NCBI GenBank assembly: GCA_013214355.1
Contig: JABSSL010000082.1
Location: 1-64,000 of the forward strand
Length of the DNA stretch: 64,000 bases
From: Saprospiraceae bacterium
GTDB taxonomy: Bacteria > Bacteroidota > Bacteroidia > Chitinophagales > Saprospiraceae
Direction of reading: 5' to 3'
A program made the position numbers and the translations under genes. The notes beneath the pieces are model-generated. The model saw only the letters and a program-made list of their open reading frames with translations. It searched no databases and was not told where the DNA came from. Positions 54,429 through 63,175 of this stretch are shown one piece after another (the stretch's first letter is position 1; each line of letters begins with the position of its first letter).

Positions 54429-54460
54429 TTGTAAATACATCTGACTCCAATGTATATTTG
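54429..54460 (+). promoter_or_regulatory. PadR-controlled promoter of the permease gene
   Basis: TTG (54429-54431), 21 bases, TATATTTG (54453-54460) match the Bacteroidota promoter. A palindrome ATACAT-N9-ATGTAT (54435-54455) fills the spacer and overlaps the -7 element. The same element occurs before padR. Transcription should start near 54465. Confidence 0.75.
54435..54455. promoter_or_regulatory. PadR operator O1
   Basis: A 21-bp palindrome ATACAT-N9-ATGTAT. The surrounding 33 bases (54433-54465) are 31/33 identical to those at 56900-56932. A PadR protein is encoded in the same cluster. Confidence 0.65.
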
Positions 54461-54522
54461 TCCTAGGTATTTAAATCATCATTTTTCATCGACAGGAGAG
54501 AACCTGCTTCAATCACTCACTT

Positions 54523-56868
54523 ATGCTCAGGCACAACATCCTTTTAGCCTTTCGGCACTTCAAACGATTCAAAGGTTCATTCTTTATTAATCAGCTTGGC
54601 TTGACGGTTGGGCTATGTGCTACCTTCTTGGTTGCACTCTGGGTATATGATGAATGGCGTATGGATAAGTTCCATGACTTAGACCAGCAATTATATCGCT
54701 TTGTATCAGACTCACACAGCAAAGAGACCTTGCTAAATACATCCAGTCTAGTTACCAATCAATTGGCAGAAGAAATACCTGAAATAGAAGCCATGGTGAA
54801 TAGTTCTTGGGGAGCGCTCCATTCTAGTCTCTCTACAGAAACCGAGAACCTCGCAGTAATTGGAGAATTTGCCTCGACACCCTTTTTTCAGCTCTTTTCC
54901 TATCCCTTACTGCAAGGCAAAGCGGACCAAGTGCTGGAGAAACCCGCTTCCATTGTGCTATCGGAGGAAATGGCCCTAAAACTATTTGGCAGTATCGAAG
55001 TGGTGGGGAAAATATTGAGATGGCAGTGGTATAGTATGCAAAAGGAGGTAAGCGTCACAGGTGTCTTCAAGATCCCAGCTCGATCTTCTATGCAGTTTGA
55101 CTATGTATTGTCTTTTGATGTCTTTGAAGAGCGTTTTCGGGAAAGAATCCAACGAGGGCAACACAATACTCGTACGTATGTGAAACTTCAGGAGCATACG
55201 GATGTACAAGCGGTAAATTCAAAGATCAATGCCTTCATACGGGAAAGATATCCAGCTTCCACTTGGACTCCCTTTCTGGTCCCCTACTCCTCTTTTTACC
55301 TTCAAAATGTCTATAAGAACCAGAAGGCCGCCGGAGGACGTATCGTTTATGTTAAACTATTTTCCATTGTCGCTTTACTGATTCTAGTGATAGCCTGCAT
55401 CAATTTCATGAATCTCTCCACTGCCAGGGCATCCCGGCGAATGAAGGAGATGGGGATAAAGAAAGCCGTGGGGGCTAGCCGCTCAGCACTCATCTACCAA
55501 CACCTGATTGAGTCTATCCTCCAAAGCTTCTTGGCGGGTTTATTGGCCGTTGGGCTTGTACTCTTGATACTCCCTTATTTTGGTCAAACCATGGGGAAGC
55601 AATTAACCATTCCACATGGCCTAGGGCTATGGCTCATTTTCACCGGGGGCTTACTGTTAACCGGTTTAATAGCCGGAAGTTATCCAGCTCTCTATCTCTC
55701 TGCCTTTAAACCCAAGGAAATACTGCAGGGCCCCTTAAAAGCAGCTTTCGGTGAAGTGTGGTTAAGGAAAGGCCTGGTCATTTTCCAGTTCGGAATATCC
55801 ATGATTTTGATAATGGGCGTCTGGATTGTACATCAACAAATCTTATTCATGCAGCAGAAAAATCTGGGCTATGAAAAGGAACAGATACTCACGCTCAGAA
55901 CCACCGGATTTACCGTTGAAAAACAAAATGAATTCATGTCTAGATTAGCAGGGCTCCCTGGTGTTGTGGAGGCCTCTAGCATTTCACATGCCCTAGTTGG
56001 CGGGCAAGCTTCCACGGCTGATGTACAATGGGAAGGAAAGGATCCTGAATCTCAGGTTTGGTTTGAACATGGACGACTTAATTATGGCATGATGGAGATG
56101 CTCGGTATTCAGTTGCAGGATGGGCGCTTCTTCTCAGAGGAAAGAGGCAACGAAACTAACAAGGTAATCATCAATGAAAAGGCCAGACAGCAGATGGAGT
56201 TGGAAAATGCAGTGGGGAAAATGATTCAAATTGGTGAAGACCGGCTAGAAATCATCGGCATTACCCAAGATTTCCATTTTGAATCCTTGCATGAACTCGT
56301 TAAGCCCACTTTTTTCCGATGGAGTGATGGTCGGGCCCTCAAGATAGCGGCTAAGATTGATGTCAAAAACGAACAACAGACACTTACCAGAATAGAGGAT
56401 TTATACCAATCTTTCCAGACGGGATATCCCTTTCAGTTTACTTTCTTAAGCGAGGACTACCAACAAAAGTATGTAGCAGAACAAAAGGTGGCGATCCTAT
56501 CGCGCTTTGCTGCTGCCCTAGCCATCCTAATATCCTGCCTGGGCTTACTTGGGCTCTCCTCCTTCATGGCTGAAAAGCGCACCAAAGAAATTGGAATCCG
56601 GAAGGTACTGGGAGCCTCCAGCCAACAAATCGTGTATCTACTCACGAAAGACTTCAGCCAACTGGTTTTCTTCGCGATCCTTTTGGCGGCTCCAATTGCC
56701 TACTTTTCCGCAGATTATTGGCTCTCTAGCTTTGCCTATCGCATCGATGTCAATCTCTGGTACATCCTCGGGGCTGGACTGTTCCTATTGTCGATCGCTT
56801 GGTTAACCGTTAGTCTACAGACCTTGAAAGCTGCCCGAGTTAATCCAGTGGAATGTATTTCCGAATAG
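54523..56868 (+). CDS. ABC transporter permease of the MacB/FtsX type
   Basis: The 781-residue protein has the MacB-like layout. A first membrane helix lies at about 18-42 and a periplasmic MacB_PCD domain follows (PLLQGKADQVLEKPASIVLS; VSVTGVFKIPARSSMQFD). Helices near 285, 340 and 380, a second periplasmic domain (VIINEKARQQM; EIIGITQDFHFESLH) and three final helices follow; KEIGIRKVLGASSQQIV is the FtsX motif. No ATP-binding subunit is adjacent. It stands on its own promoter, which holds a PadR operator, and is followed by padR. Its job may be export of a peptide or lipoprotein, or signalling to the cell wall (inference). Confidence 0.9.
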   Translation: MLRHNILLAFRHFKRFKGSFFINQLGLTVGLCATFLVALWVYDEWRMDKFHDLDQQLYRFVSDSHSKETLLNTSSLVTNQLAEEIPEIEAMVNSSWGALHSSLSTETENLAVIGEFASTPFFQLFSYPLLQGKADQVLEKPASIVLSEEMALKLFGSIEVVGKILRWQWYSMQKEVSVTGVFKIPARSSMQFDYVLSFDVFEERFRERIQRGQHNTRTYVKLQEHTDVQAVNSKINAFIRERYPASTWTPFLVPYSSFYLQNVYKNQKAAGGRIVYVKLFSIVALLILVIACINFMNLSTARASRRMKEMGIKKAVGASRSALIYQHLIESILQSFLAGLLAVGLVLLILPYFGQTMGKQLTIPHGLGLWLIFTGGLLLTGLIAGSYPALYLSAFKPKEILQGPLKAAFGEVWLRKGLVIFQFGISMILIMGVWIVHQQILFMQQKNLGYEKEQILTLRTTGFTVEKQNEFMSRLAGLPGVVEASSISHALVGGQASTADVQWEGKDPESQVWFEHGRLNYGMMEMLGIQLQDGRFFSEERGNETNKVIINEKARQQMELENAVGKMIQIGEDRLEIIGITQDFHFESLHELVKPTFFRWSDGRALKIAAKIDVKNEQQTLTRIEDLYQSFQTGYPFQFTFLSEDYQQKYVAEQKVAILSRFAAALAILISCLGLLGLSSFMAEKRTKEIGIRKVLGASSQQIVYLLTKDFSQLVFFAILLAAPIAYFSADYWLSSFAYRIDVNLWYILGAGLFLLSIAWLTVSLQTLKAARVNPVECISE

Positions 56869-56895
56869 GCCTACCGGAGAAAAAGGTTAAAATAT

Positions 56896-56927
56896 TTGCA
56901 AATACATCAGAGTCCAATGTATATTTG
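56896..56927 (+). promoter_or_regulatory. PadR-controlled promoter of padR
   Basis: TTG (56896-56898), 21 bases, TATATTTG (56920-56927): same spacing and near-identical sequence to the permease promoter, with the palindrome at 56902-56922. The ATG at 56932 lies 5 bases after the -7 element, so the mRNA may be leaderless. Confidence 0.75.
56902..56922. promoter_or_regulatory. PadR operator O2
   Basis: ATACAT-N9-ATGTAT, identical half-sites and spacing to O1. Binding here would block padR transcription and give autoregulation. Confidence 0.65.
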
Positions 56928-56931
56928 TCCT

Positions 56932-57270
56932 ATGCATAATAAAGAACTCCTCAAAGGTACACTGAAGACCATCATTTTAAAGCTTTTGGATGAAAAGGGG
57001 CGAATGTATGGTTATGAGATTACCCAAACGGTAAAGGGTATGACCGAAGGACAGATACAGTTGAGCGAAGGGGCCCTCTACCCTACCCTACACAAGTTGG
57101 AGGCAGATGGTTTCGTAACCACAGAAAAGGAAAAAATAGGGAAGCGAGTGAGAAAATATTACTCCCTCACGCCCAATGGCACTAAGGCAGCAGCAGTAAA
57201 GGTAGCAGAATTCGAGGAGTTTGTCCGCCTCATTGGATTGCTACTACACCCTAAAACGAGCATGCAATGA
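56932..57270 (+). CDS. PadR family transcriptional regulator
   Basis: The 112-residue winged-helix protein shows the PadR signature: KGTLKTIILKLLDEKGRMYGYEI, LSEGALYPTLHKLEADGFV and GKRVRKYYSLTPNG. The frame stays open upstream to a TTG at 56896, but that codon is the -33 box of the promoter, so the Met at 56932 is chosen. PadR proteins bind ATGT/ACAT-type palindromes and are released by a ligand. It overlaps the M23 gene by 4 bases, so they are co-transcribed. Confidence 0.9.
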   Translation: MHNKELLKGTLKTIILKLLDEKGRMYGYEITQTVKGMTEGQIQLSEGALYPTLHKLEADGFVTTEKEKIGKRVRKYYSLTPNGTKAAAVKVAEFEEFVRLIGLLLHPKTSMQ

Positions 57271-57980
57271 TGGTGGAACTCAACGAACAACAGACCGATT
57301 TAGTAGAGCAATTAATCAAAGAATCGGAACTCTCCTATCACCCTTTTAAAGAAGAATTACTCGATCACTTGTGCAGTGATATTGAAAGCAGAATGGCGGA
57401 AGGCAGTGCTTTTCCTACTGCGGTCGCACAGACCTTTGATACCTTTCCAAAAGATGAAATTAAAGAGATTGAAGAGCAAATTCTCAATTCAATTAATCGT
57501 AAACACGTTATTATGAAAAAGGTATCATTATTAGCTTTGGCTAGTCTGCTGTTGTGCAGTACTTTTATTTGGGCACATCAACAGGAACCGCCCAGCATGT
57601 CTCCATTAGGCCAATCCTTTGAAATTACCAGTGGTTTTGGACAAAGGATTCACCCTATTCACAAGTACAAAAAGATGCACAATGGAGTAGATTTTCGTGC
57701 ACCAGAAGGCACACCCGTAATGGCCACTTCCGATGGGAAAGTGATCAAAGCCGGAGAGACCTACGGATACGGCATTCGCATCATTATCCAACATGATGAT
57801 TCCTATCAAACACTGTACGCGCAGCTTTCAGAACTTAAGGTGGAAGAAGGGCAAGCAGTTAAAAAGGGTGAGGTAATTGGTAAGGTAGGAAGTTCTGGAC
57901 TTTCAACTGCCCCACATTTACATTATGAGGTTAGAAAAGATGGTAAAGTCGAAGACCCTGAAAACTATCTACAACCCTAG
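57267..57980 (+). CDS. M23 peptidase with N-terminal cytosolic domain
   Basis: Residues 1-85 form a cytosolic helical domain (LLDHLCSDIESRMAEGSAF; AVAQTFDTFPKDEIKE) that resembles the HAAS/DUF1700-like domains often linked to PadR. One membrane helix (about 90-108) follows, then a LytM domain. Its zinc ligands are MHNGVDF (His and Asp) near 146 and PHLHYEV (HxH) near 217. Such domains cut peptidoglycan cross-bridges. The start overlaps the padR stop by 4 bases. The combination suggests that the cytosolic part signals with PadR while the LytM domain acts at the cell wall (inference). Confidence 0.85.
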   Translation: MMVELNEQQTDLVEQLIKESELSYHPFKEELLDHLCSDIESRMAEGSAFPTAVAQTFDTFPKDEIKEIEEQILNSINRKHVIMKKVSLLALASLLLCSTFIWAHQQEPPSMSPLGQSFEITSGFGQRIHPIHKYKKMHNGVDFRAPEGTPVMATSDGKVIKAGETYGYGIRIIIQHDDSYQTLYAQLSELKVEEGQAVKKGEVIGKVGSSGLSTAPHLHYEVRKDGKVEDPENYLQP

Positions 57981-57992
57981 TTCTAGTTTAAC

Positions 57993-58181
57993 CTAAGGCT
58001 GGAGGAAAGTTCCTCGTTTAAGCCTTTCCGTTTTTTCCCCAGTAGTTTCAAATAGCAAGATTGTAGGTGTGAAATGAGCTTCCCTCCGGACATCCTTTGG
58101 GCTGCCCATCCATGTCTCATACCATCTAATTCCATAGTTTTCGTCCGATAAAACTATTCCCCAGTTTTTGTTTTCTGGCAT
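57993..58181 (-). pseudogene. Possible thioredoxin-fold gene remnant (62 codons)
   Basis: A minus-strand frame in the gap between the M23 and PD40 genes encodes a segment (HFTPTILLFETTGEKTERL) that resembles the FTPTxxF strand-turn of SoxW-like thioredoxins. No CxxC is present and the frame is far too short for a whole domain. It may be a decayed fragment or a coincidence. Confidence 0.25.
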
Positions 58182-58243
58182 GCGTTGATGATGGGACTGA
58201 TTCCCTTAGCGCACCAACTAGTCTTTTAATAGGAACCAACGAT

Positions 58244-59137
58244 ATGCGACCATTCCTTTTTACTCTGCTTTGTACCCTATGCTTGGGTCAGAGCCATGCT
58301 CAAGTCGACTCTCTGCGATACTTTGGGCAAAAGCCACCAGGCCTAGAGGCAACACTTTTTGCACCTGGAATCATATCAAAACCCGATCGCCACGAGTTTG
58401 GAATTACTTTTTCCCGCGCTGGAGATGAGTGCTATTTAGGGGTAGATGAAGGGGCCAGAAATGTCACGTATGGCTTTCGATTAACAAATGGTACTTGGAG
58501 TCACGCGGAGCCACTGTTGCCAGAGGCAGAAGGTAGTATTCACGACCCCATGCTATCCTTAGACGATCAAAGACTATACTATATCGGACACGGTACCCGG
58601 ACTAAAAAACTGGGCGCTAAAGATGCCAACTTATGGTTTGTGGAAAGGGAGTACGAAGGCTGGGGTAAGCCAACACTGCTAGGTCCAAGCATCAATACCG
58701 AAGCCAATGAGTTTTATATCGGCTTGACCGAAAGTGGCAACCTCTATTTCGCCTCCAATAAGCAAGCCGCCAAGGATGCAGCCTATAACTACGACATCTA
58801 TGTCGCCCAGCCTGAAGTCGATGATTTTAAGTCAGCTGTTCGGCTTCCAGATGCCATCAACTCCAATCGCTATGATGCTGATCCGTTTGTGGCTCCGGAT
58901 GAATCCTATATGATCTTTGGTTCGGTAAGGAAGGAAGGTTATGGCCGCGGAGATCTTTATATCAGTTTCAGGACGGAAGCAGGCTGGACACCAGCCCAGA
59001 ATATGGGCCCTACCATTAACAACGAGAAACATCAGCTCTGTCCATTTGTGAGTCGTGACGGCAAATATTTCTTCTTTACCAGTGATCAAGATATCTATTG
59101 GATAGATGCCAGCATCATCCATACCCTTAAACCCTAA
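58244..59137 (+). CDS. Exported PD40/TolB-type beta-propeller protein (297 aa)
   Basis: A signal peptide (residues 1-19) is followed by several PD40 blades, recognisable from SLDDQRLYYIGHG, TESGNLYFASN, APDESYMIFGS and SRDGKYFFFTSD. Such propellers bind proteins or glycans. The next gene, the frameshifted permease, begins 5 bp after the stop, so they are co-transcribed. Confidence 0.8.
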   Translation: MRPFLFTLLCTLCLGQSHAQVDSLRYFGQKPPGLEATLFAPGIISKPDRHEFGITFSRAGDECYLGVDEGARNVTYGFRLTNGTWSHAEPLLPEAEGSIHDPMLSLDDQRLYYIGHGTRTKKLGAKDANLWFVEREYEGWGKPTLLGPSINTEANEFYIGLTESGNLYFASNKQAAKDAAYNYDIYVAQPEVDDFKSAVRLPDAINSNRYDADPFVAPDESYMIFGSVRKEGYGRGDLYISFRTEAGWTPAQNMGPTINNEKHQLCPFVSRDGKYFFFTSDQDIYWIDASIIHTLKP

Positions 59138-59142
59138 TCACC

Positions 59143-60633
59143 ATGTATAAAAGGGCTCTATTGCTAAGTATCAGACAGCTATTGCAGCAAAAAGGCTACG
59201 CTTTGGTCCATGTTTTGGGTATTGCTGTGGGCTTCGCCAGTTGTTGTATCATCGTCTTGTATGTGCAGCATGAATATACCTATGATCGCTTTTTTGAGCG
59301 TTCAGCTGACATCTACAAGATGGTTGAGCGTTCTAGCTCAGCCCAGGAAGATCAAGTCAAAGCCACGGTACCTTATACCTACGCTAGAGTTCTAGAGGAC
59401 CAATACCCAGAAGTAGAAGTAGCGACCACCATCTCTGGCCCCTATAACAATCAAAACATCAGCATCCCTATCCCGAATGGCAAAAGGCGTAACTTCCTAG
59501 AGAAAGCCGTATTCTTGGCAGATAGTAACTTTCTAAGCGTCTTCAATTGGAAGCTATTAGCTGGTGATCGGAAAACGGCATTAGTTGCCCCCAATAGCAT
59601 TGTGCTCACAGAAGCTACAGCCAAGCGATACTTTGGGGACATAGATCCACTGGGCAAAACGATCAAGATTGGTCACCGAAACAGCACCGTAACTGCGATC
59701 TGTGAAACGCCACCAAAGCATTCCCATTTTGCCTTCAACTACCTAGTTTCTTCTTCCACAGTAGCTTGGTATAGTCAAGATGAATTTAGCCTCAGAACTG
59801 CTCATTGTTACCTCAAGCTCAGACCCGACATTAAACCGGCTTCCGTGGCAGCAAAATTCCCTTCCTTGGTAGATCAGTTTTTCTTGCCAGCTATCAAAAA
59901 GCTACAAGAAGTGAATGGTACGTACAAAGTAGAGGAAACCCCAATACCTAACTATCAACTAAAGCCACTTCACGCGCTTCATCTTGATCCAGACCAAGCA
60001 GGTAGCATGAAACCAGCAGGAAATCGACAGTTATTACAGTTTTTGCTATTGATCGCTGGGTTCATCTTTCTGATGGCTGGCATCAACTATCTCAATCTAT
60101 CTACGATACAATCCTCTAAAAGAGATAAAGAAATTGCAGTTAGTAAGATCATTGGAGCTAATAAAGGGCAGATCATGTTACAGTTTCTAATGCGCTCCAC
60201 TGTCTTGGCTGGCCTCGGAGTAGGTCTTGGGCTAATAGTGGTCCAAATCGCTCTCCCCTATTTCAATTCTTTCCTAGGAGTGGAACTAAACCTCTGCTGG
60301 TCTTGGCTTCATCTAGTTTTCTACACCTTCTTAATCCTTGGAGTCGGCCTCAGTGCTGGCCTTTACCCCGCTATTAAATTATCCTCCATTGCTCCCATTA
60401 CGCTTTACAACCCACGAATCAGCAGGAGGATCTCAAAGCTGAGTGGTCGAGATGCTTTGATGATCTTCCAATTTTCTGTAGCCATCATGCTCCTAATAGC
60501 CACTTTTGTCATTCATCAACAGCGATCTCTACTCGCGCAGAAAGATTTAGGATTTGATCAAGAGGAAGTACTGGTTCTCGAGGGGAGTTTTGCAAGGGAC
60601 CCTGCCGGCGCCAGGCCTTTCTCAATGCAGTAA
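59143..60633 (+). CDS. MacB/FtsX-type permease, N-terminal part (frameshifted)
   Basis: This 496-residue frame corresponds to the first two thirds of a permease like the one at 54523. It has a first helix at 21-43, a periplasmic MacB_PCD domain (LLAGDRKTALVAPNSIVLTE; KTIKIGHRNSTVTAICETPP), helices near 300, 350, 395 and 440, and the beginning of the second periplasmic domain. The frame then breaks: after LVLEGSFARDPA the codons turn into an unrelated tail and stop at 60631-60633. The correct continuation lies in the -1 frame (see next entry). No canonical slippery heptamer is visible, so a true inactivation or a sequencing error is more likely than programmed frameshifting. Confidence 0.82.
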   Translation: MYKRALLLSIRQLLQQKGYALVHVLGIAVGFASCCIIVLYVQHEYTYDRFFERSADIYKMVERSSSAQEDQVKATVPYTYARVLEDQYPEVEVATTISGPYNNQNISIPIPNGKRRNFLEKAVFLADSNFLSVFNWKLLAGDRKTALVAPNSIVLTEATAKRYFGDIDPLGKTIKIGHRNSTVTAICETPPKHSHFAFNYLVSSSTVAWYSQDEFSLRTAHCYLKLRPDIKPASVAAKFPSLVDQFFLPAIKKLQEVNGTYKVEETPIPNYQLKPLHALHLDPDQAGSMKPAGNRQLLQFLLLIAGFIFLMAGINYLNLSTIQSSKRDKEIAVSKIIGANKGQIMLQFLMRSTVLAGLGVGLGLIVVQIALPYFNSFLGVELNLCWSWLHLVFYTFLILGVGLSAGLYPAIKLSSIAPITLYNPRISRRISKLSGRDALMIFQFSVAIMLLIATFVIHQQRSLLAQKDLGFDQEEVLVLEGSFARDPAGARPFSMQ

Positions 60634-61574
60634 AAGAAGTTCCAGAAGTAAGCGCCAGTACAGGTTCTTTGTGGGTGCAATGTTTCAATAGTTTTATCTA
60701 TGCAGAGCAATACCAAGGTTTTCAACGCCAGGAACCTGTCCACTTACACCGTATTACAGTGGGTGATGGCTATACCGAATTATTAGATATCCCGATGATG
60801 CAAGGTAGGGGCTTTTCAGTTTTGGAAAATGACTCTATGGCTGTACTGTTAAATGAGGCAGCAGTTCAGTCGCTTGGATTGGAAGACCCGGTCGGGCAAG
60901 CACTGGTAAGAATTACAGAAGATGGGCAAGAGATCTTCCACGTAAAAGGAGTAATCCAGGATTTTCATTTTGAAGCATTAGATCACCAGATTAAGCCATT
61001 AGTGATACAGAGTAATGAGTATTACCGAGGCAGGATGTCCTACCTATTGCTCAAACTAATTCCCACTTCAAGCGCACAAACCCTGTCACAGATCGAAGAA
61101 TTGTGGGAGCATTTCATGCCTGACAAACCTTTTGCCTACCGCTTTTTAGATGAGAATCTACAGGCACAATATGAACAGGAAAAACGACTCGGTTACGTAT
61201 TTGGTATCTACACCTTACTCAGCTTATTTATCTGTGGGATGGGGCTCTTCTCCTTGGCTGCCTTTCATATGCAAATCCGACAGAAGGAGGTGGGAATTCG
61301 AAAAATTGTAGGCGCTTCAGTAGTCTCTTTACTGCACCTTTTGTCCAGAACGTATACTCGACTAATTGGTTGGGCTTTACTGTTGGCCATCCCCATCTCT
61401 GGACGATTGGCTCAATACTGGCTCGATGCTTTTGCCACTCGTTTGGAGCTCCACTGGAGTCTTTTTCTGATGCCTGGATTAGCTGTTTTGGTTTTGAGCT
61501 ATGGTTGTATTGCTTATCAAATCATCCGCTTGGCTAAGAAATCACCCGTAGAAGCGCTTAGCGTGAACAACTAG
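60603..61574 (+). pseudogene. MacB/FtsX-type permease, C-terminal part (after -1 shift)
   Basis: In the frame used from 60603 onward the codons continue the preceding permease (QAFLNAVKEVPEVSASTGS), then give a second periplasmic domain (VIQDFHFEALDHQIKPLVIQ) and three helices with the FtsX motif KEVGIRKIVGASVVSLL. The first plausible start codon in this frame is a TTG at 60669. The two parts together would be about 810 residues, close to the 781 of the intact paralogue at 54523, so one gene was split by a single -1 (or +2) shift between about 60601 and 60615. Confidence 0.75.
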
Positions 61575-61814
61575 ATGAGCAAGAACGTGTACAGTGTTCG
61601 GATGAGCATCAGATGGCTTTGATTTCCCTCATCCGTTCACTGTCATGTTTATCAAAAGATATGGTTCTTCGGAAAATCGGGTATTTGACGGAATTCAAAA
61701 ATGAAATACAGCGCTTTTCTGACCGTTATCGTCAGTGGTGCTTTTGCCTTTCATTTTAGGATGGTCCAGGAGGTATGCCGGAGCGGGAAAGATATTTTTT
61801 CATCTTTTGTTTTA

Positions 61815-61844
61815 GGGGGTAGCACTTTAGTGCTTCCCCTTTTT
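61815..61844 (+). terminator. Terminator
   Basis: A GC-rich stem of about ten pairs with one mismatch, around a TTTA loop, is followed by TTTTT on the plus strand. It lies between the permease gene and the convergent ribH. Confidence 0.65.
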
Positions 61845-61859
61845 CATTGCCGAGCAACC

Positions 61860-62375
61860 TTAAAAGCCGATCGTTTTCTTGGCACTACTTAATTTCTTTT
61901 TAAGCGCAGCCATGCGTAAAGCTGTCACTGCGGCTTCCACACCTTTGTTACCATGCTTTCCTCCGGCTCTATCTTTGGCTTGCTCCTCTGTATTAGGCGT
62001 TAGCACCCCAAATATGACGGGTTTCCCACTTACCATACCTAGATTGGCTAGAGCCGTGGAGACCGCATTATTAATGTATTCGTCGTGCTTGGTCTCTCCT
62101 TTGATCACACAACCAATGCAGATAACAACATCTGGATGATGATGAGCCAAGACAATTTTAGCTGCCGTTGGCAATTCGAAAGTTCCTGGAACCTGTTCCG
62201 TGTAAATCTTATCCTCTTTGACTCCATGCTTAGTCAAGGTATCAAAACAGCCTTCGTATAAAGCATGTGTTATCTCAGCATTCCAATCAGATACAACTAT
62301 ACCCACGGAGAATCCTTCACCACTTGGAATGCTAGCTTCGTCATAGGTGGAGAGGTTTTTCTTTGCACTTGCCAT
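61860..62375 (-). CDS. ribH: 6,7-dimethyl-8-ribityllumazine synthase
   Basis: The 171-residue enzyme makes lumazine from 5-amino-6-ribitylaminouracil and dihydroxybutanone phosphate, the step before riboflavin synthase. GTFELPTAAK near residue 63, GCVIKGETKHDEYI (with the catalytic His) near 87 and FGVLTPNTEEQAKDRAG near 120 match the family. It has a Lys-rich C terminus. No other rib genes are nearby. It lies downstream of the membrane TPR gene but behind a strong terminator. Confidence 0.95.
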   Translation of the reverse strand: MASAKKNLSTYDEASIPSGEGFSVGIVVSDWNAEITHALYEGCFDTLTKHGVKEDKIYTEQVPGTFELPTAAKIVLAHHHPDVVICIGCVIKGETKHDEYINNAVSTALANLGMVSGKPVIFGVLTPNTEEQAKDRAGGKHGNKGVEAAVTALRMAALKKKLSSAKKTIGF

Positions 62376-62424
62376 ACTATAATTTCTTTCGCTTGATGAT
62401 TATTTTAAACAACTTCTATATAAC

Positions 62425-62457
62425 AAAAAAAGGCAAGCAGAGTTTGCTTGCCTTTTT
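62425..62457. terminator. Strong bidirectional terminator
   Basis: A perfect 14-bp stem (62425-62438 with 62444-62457) has A- and T-rich outer arms. It ends the TPR gene on the minus strand, before ribH. Confidence 0.85.
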
Positions 62458-62482
62458 TCTTTATCTGAACTGAAGTAACTGC

Positions 62483-63175
62483 TTATTTAGCTGCTACTCT
62501 AGTAATGTACTTGTCAATATCCGTTGCATACGGAGAATCTGGAAAGTCTGTCTTCACTCGTTCGTAAGAAGCCTTAGCATCCGCCATATTACCATTCTTC
62601 TCATATAGCATACCTAGCTTTTTCAAATAATAGGCTGCCAATACTTCGTTATCCCCAGCATTAATAGCTTTCTTGTAGTTGCTCATGGCATTATCCATCT
62701 GATTTAATTCCGATTGGATATCCCCCAAAACACCAAACTTCATAACGGGTCCTACCTTTCCATCTGGACTAAAGCTCTTCATGTAATCCAAGGCCGCTTC
62801 AAACTGACCTAAGTTTAGATAAGATACGCCAGCGTAATAGTTGGCCAAGTTAGCAGCTTTGGTGCCTCCATAAGAATCAATGATGTCCAAGAACCCAACA
62901 TAACCACCACCTGGGTTGGTCAATGCCAAAGCAAATGAATCGCGCTCAAATTGCTCTTGTGCCTTAAACATCTGCTCCATTGCCTCCTTCTCTCTTGGTG
63001 CTTTGTACAGGTTTTGATAAAACAAGTAACCCCCAAGCAAAAGGATAAAAGCGATTCCCAAACCAAACACCAATCGTTGATTTTTCTCAACAAAACCCTG
63101 CGCCTGGTCTTTTACCTCTACAATATCTACTAGCGTTTCGTCCGCCTTTTTACGATTTGTTTTTCTTCTTGCCAT
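62483..63175 (-). CDS. Membrane-anchored TPR protein (YfgM-like)
   Basis: A basic N terminus (ARRKTNRKKADE) precedes one membrane helix (residues 37-53) and at least three TPR hairpins (ANLANYYAGVSYLNLGQFEA; LGDIQSELNQMDNAMSNYKK; LKKLGMLYEKNGNMADAKAS) outside the cytoplasm. This layout resembles YfgM, an inner-membrane periplasmic chaperone linked to the Sec translocon, but only by architecture. Its own promoter lies at 63343-63371. Confidence 0.8.
   Translation of the reverse strand: MARRKTNRKKADETLVDIVEVKDQAQGFVEKNQRLVFGLGIAFILLLGGYLFYQNLYKAPREKEAMEQMFKAQEQFERDSFALALTNPGGGYVGFLDIIDSYGGTKAANLANYYAGVSYLNLGQFEAALDYMKSFSPDGKVGPVMKFGVLGDIQSELNQMDNAMSNYKKAINAGDNEVLAAYYLKKLGMLYEKNGNMADAKASYERVKTDFPDSPYATDIDKYITRVAAK

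Noticed and set aside
60570-60640. Programmed -1 frameshift in the permease gene
   Set aside because: The required frame is -1, but no X XXY YYZ slippery heptamer or strong downstream stem is visible; mutation or sequence error is more likely.
61701-61892. 63-codon frame near ribH
   Set aside because: It reads through the intrinsic terminator at 61815-61844 and overlaps the ribH end.
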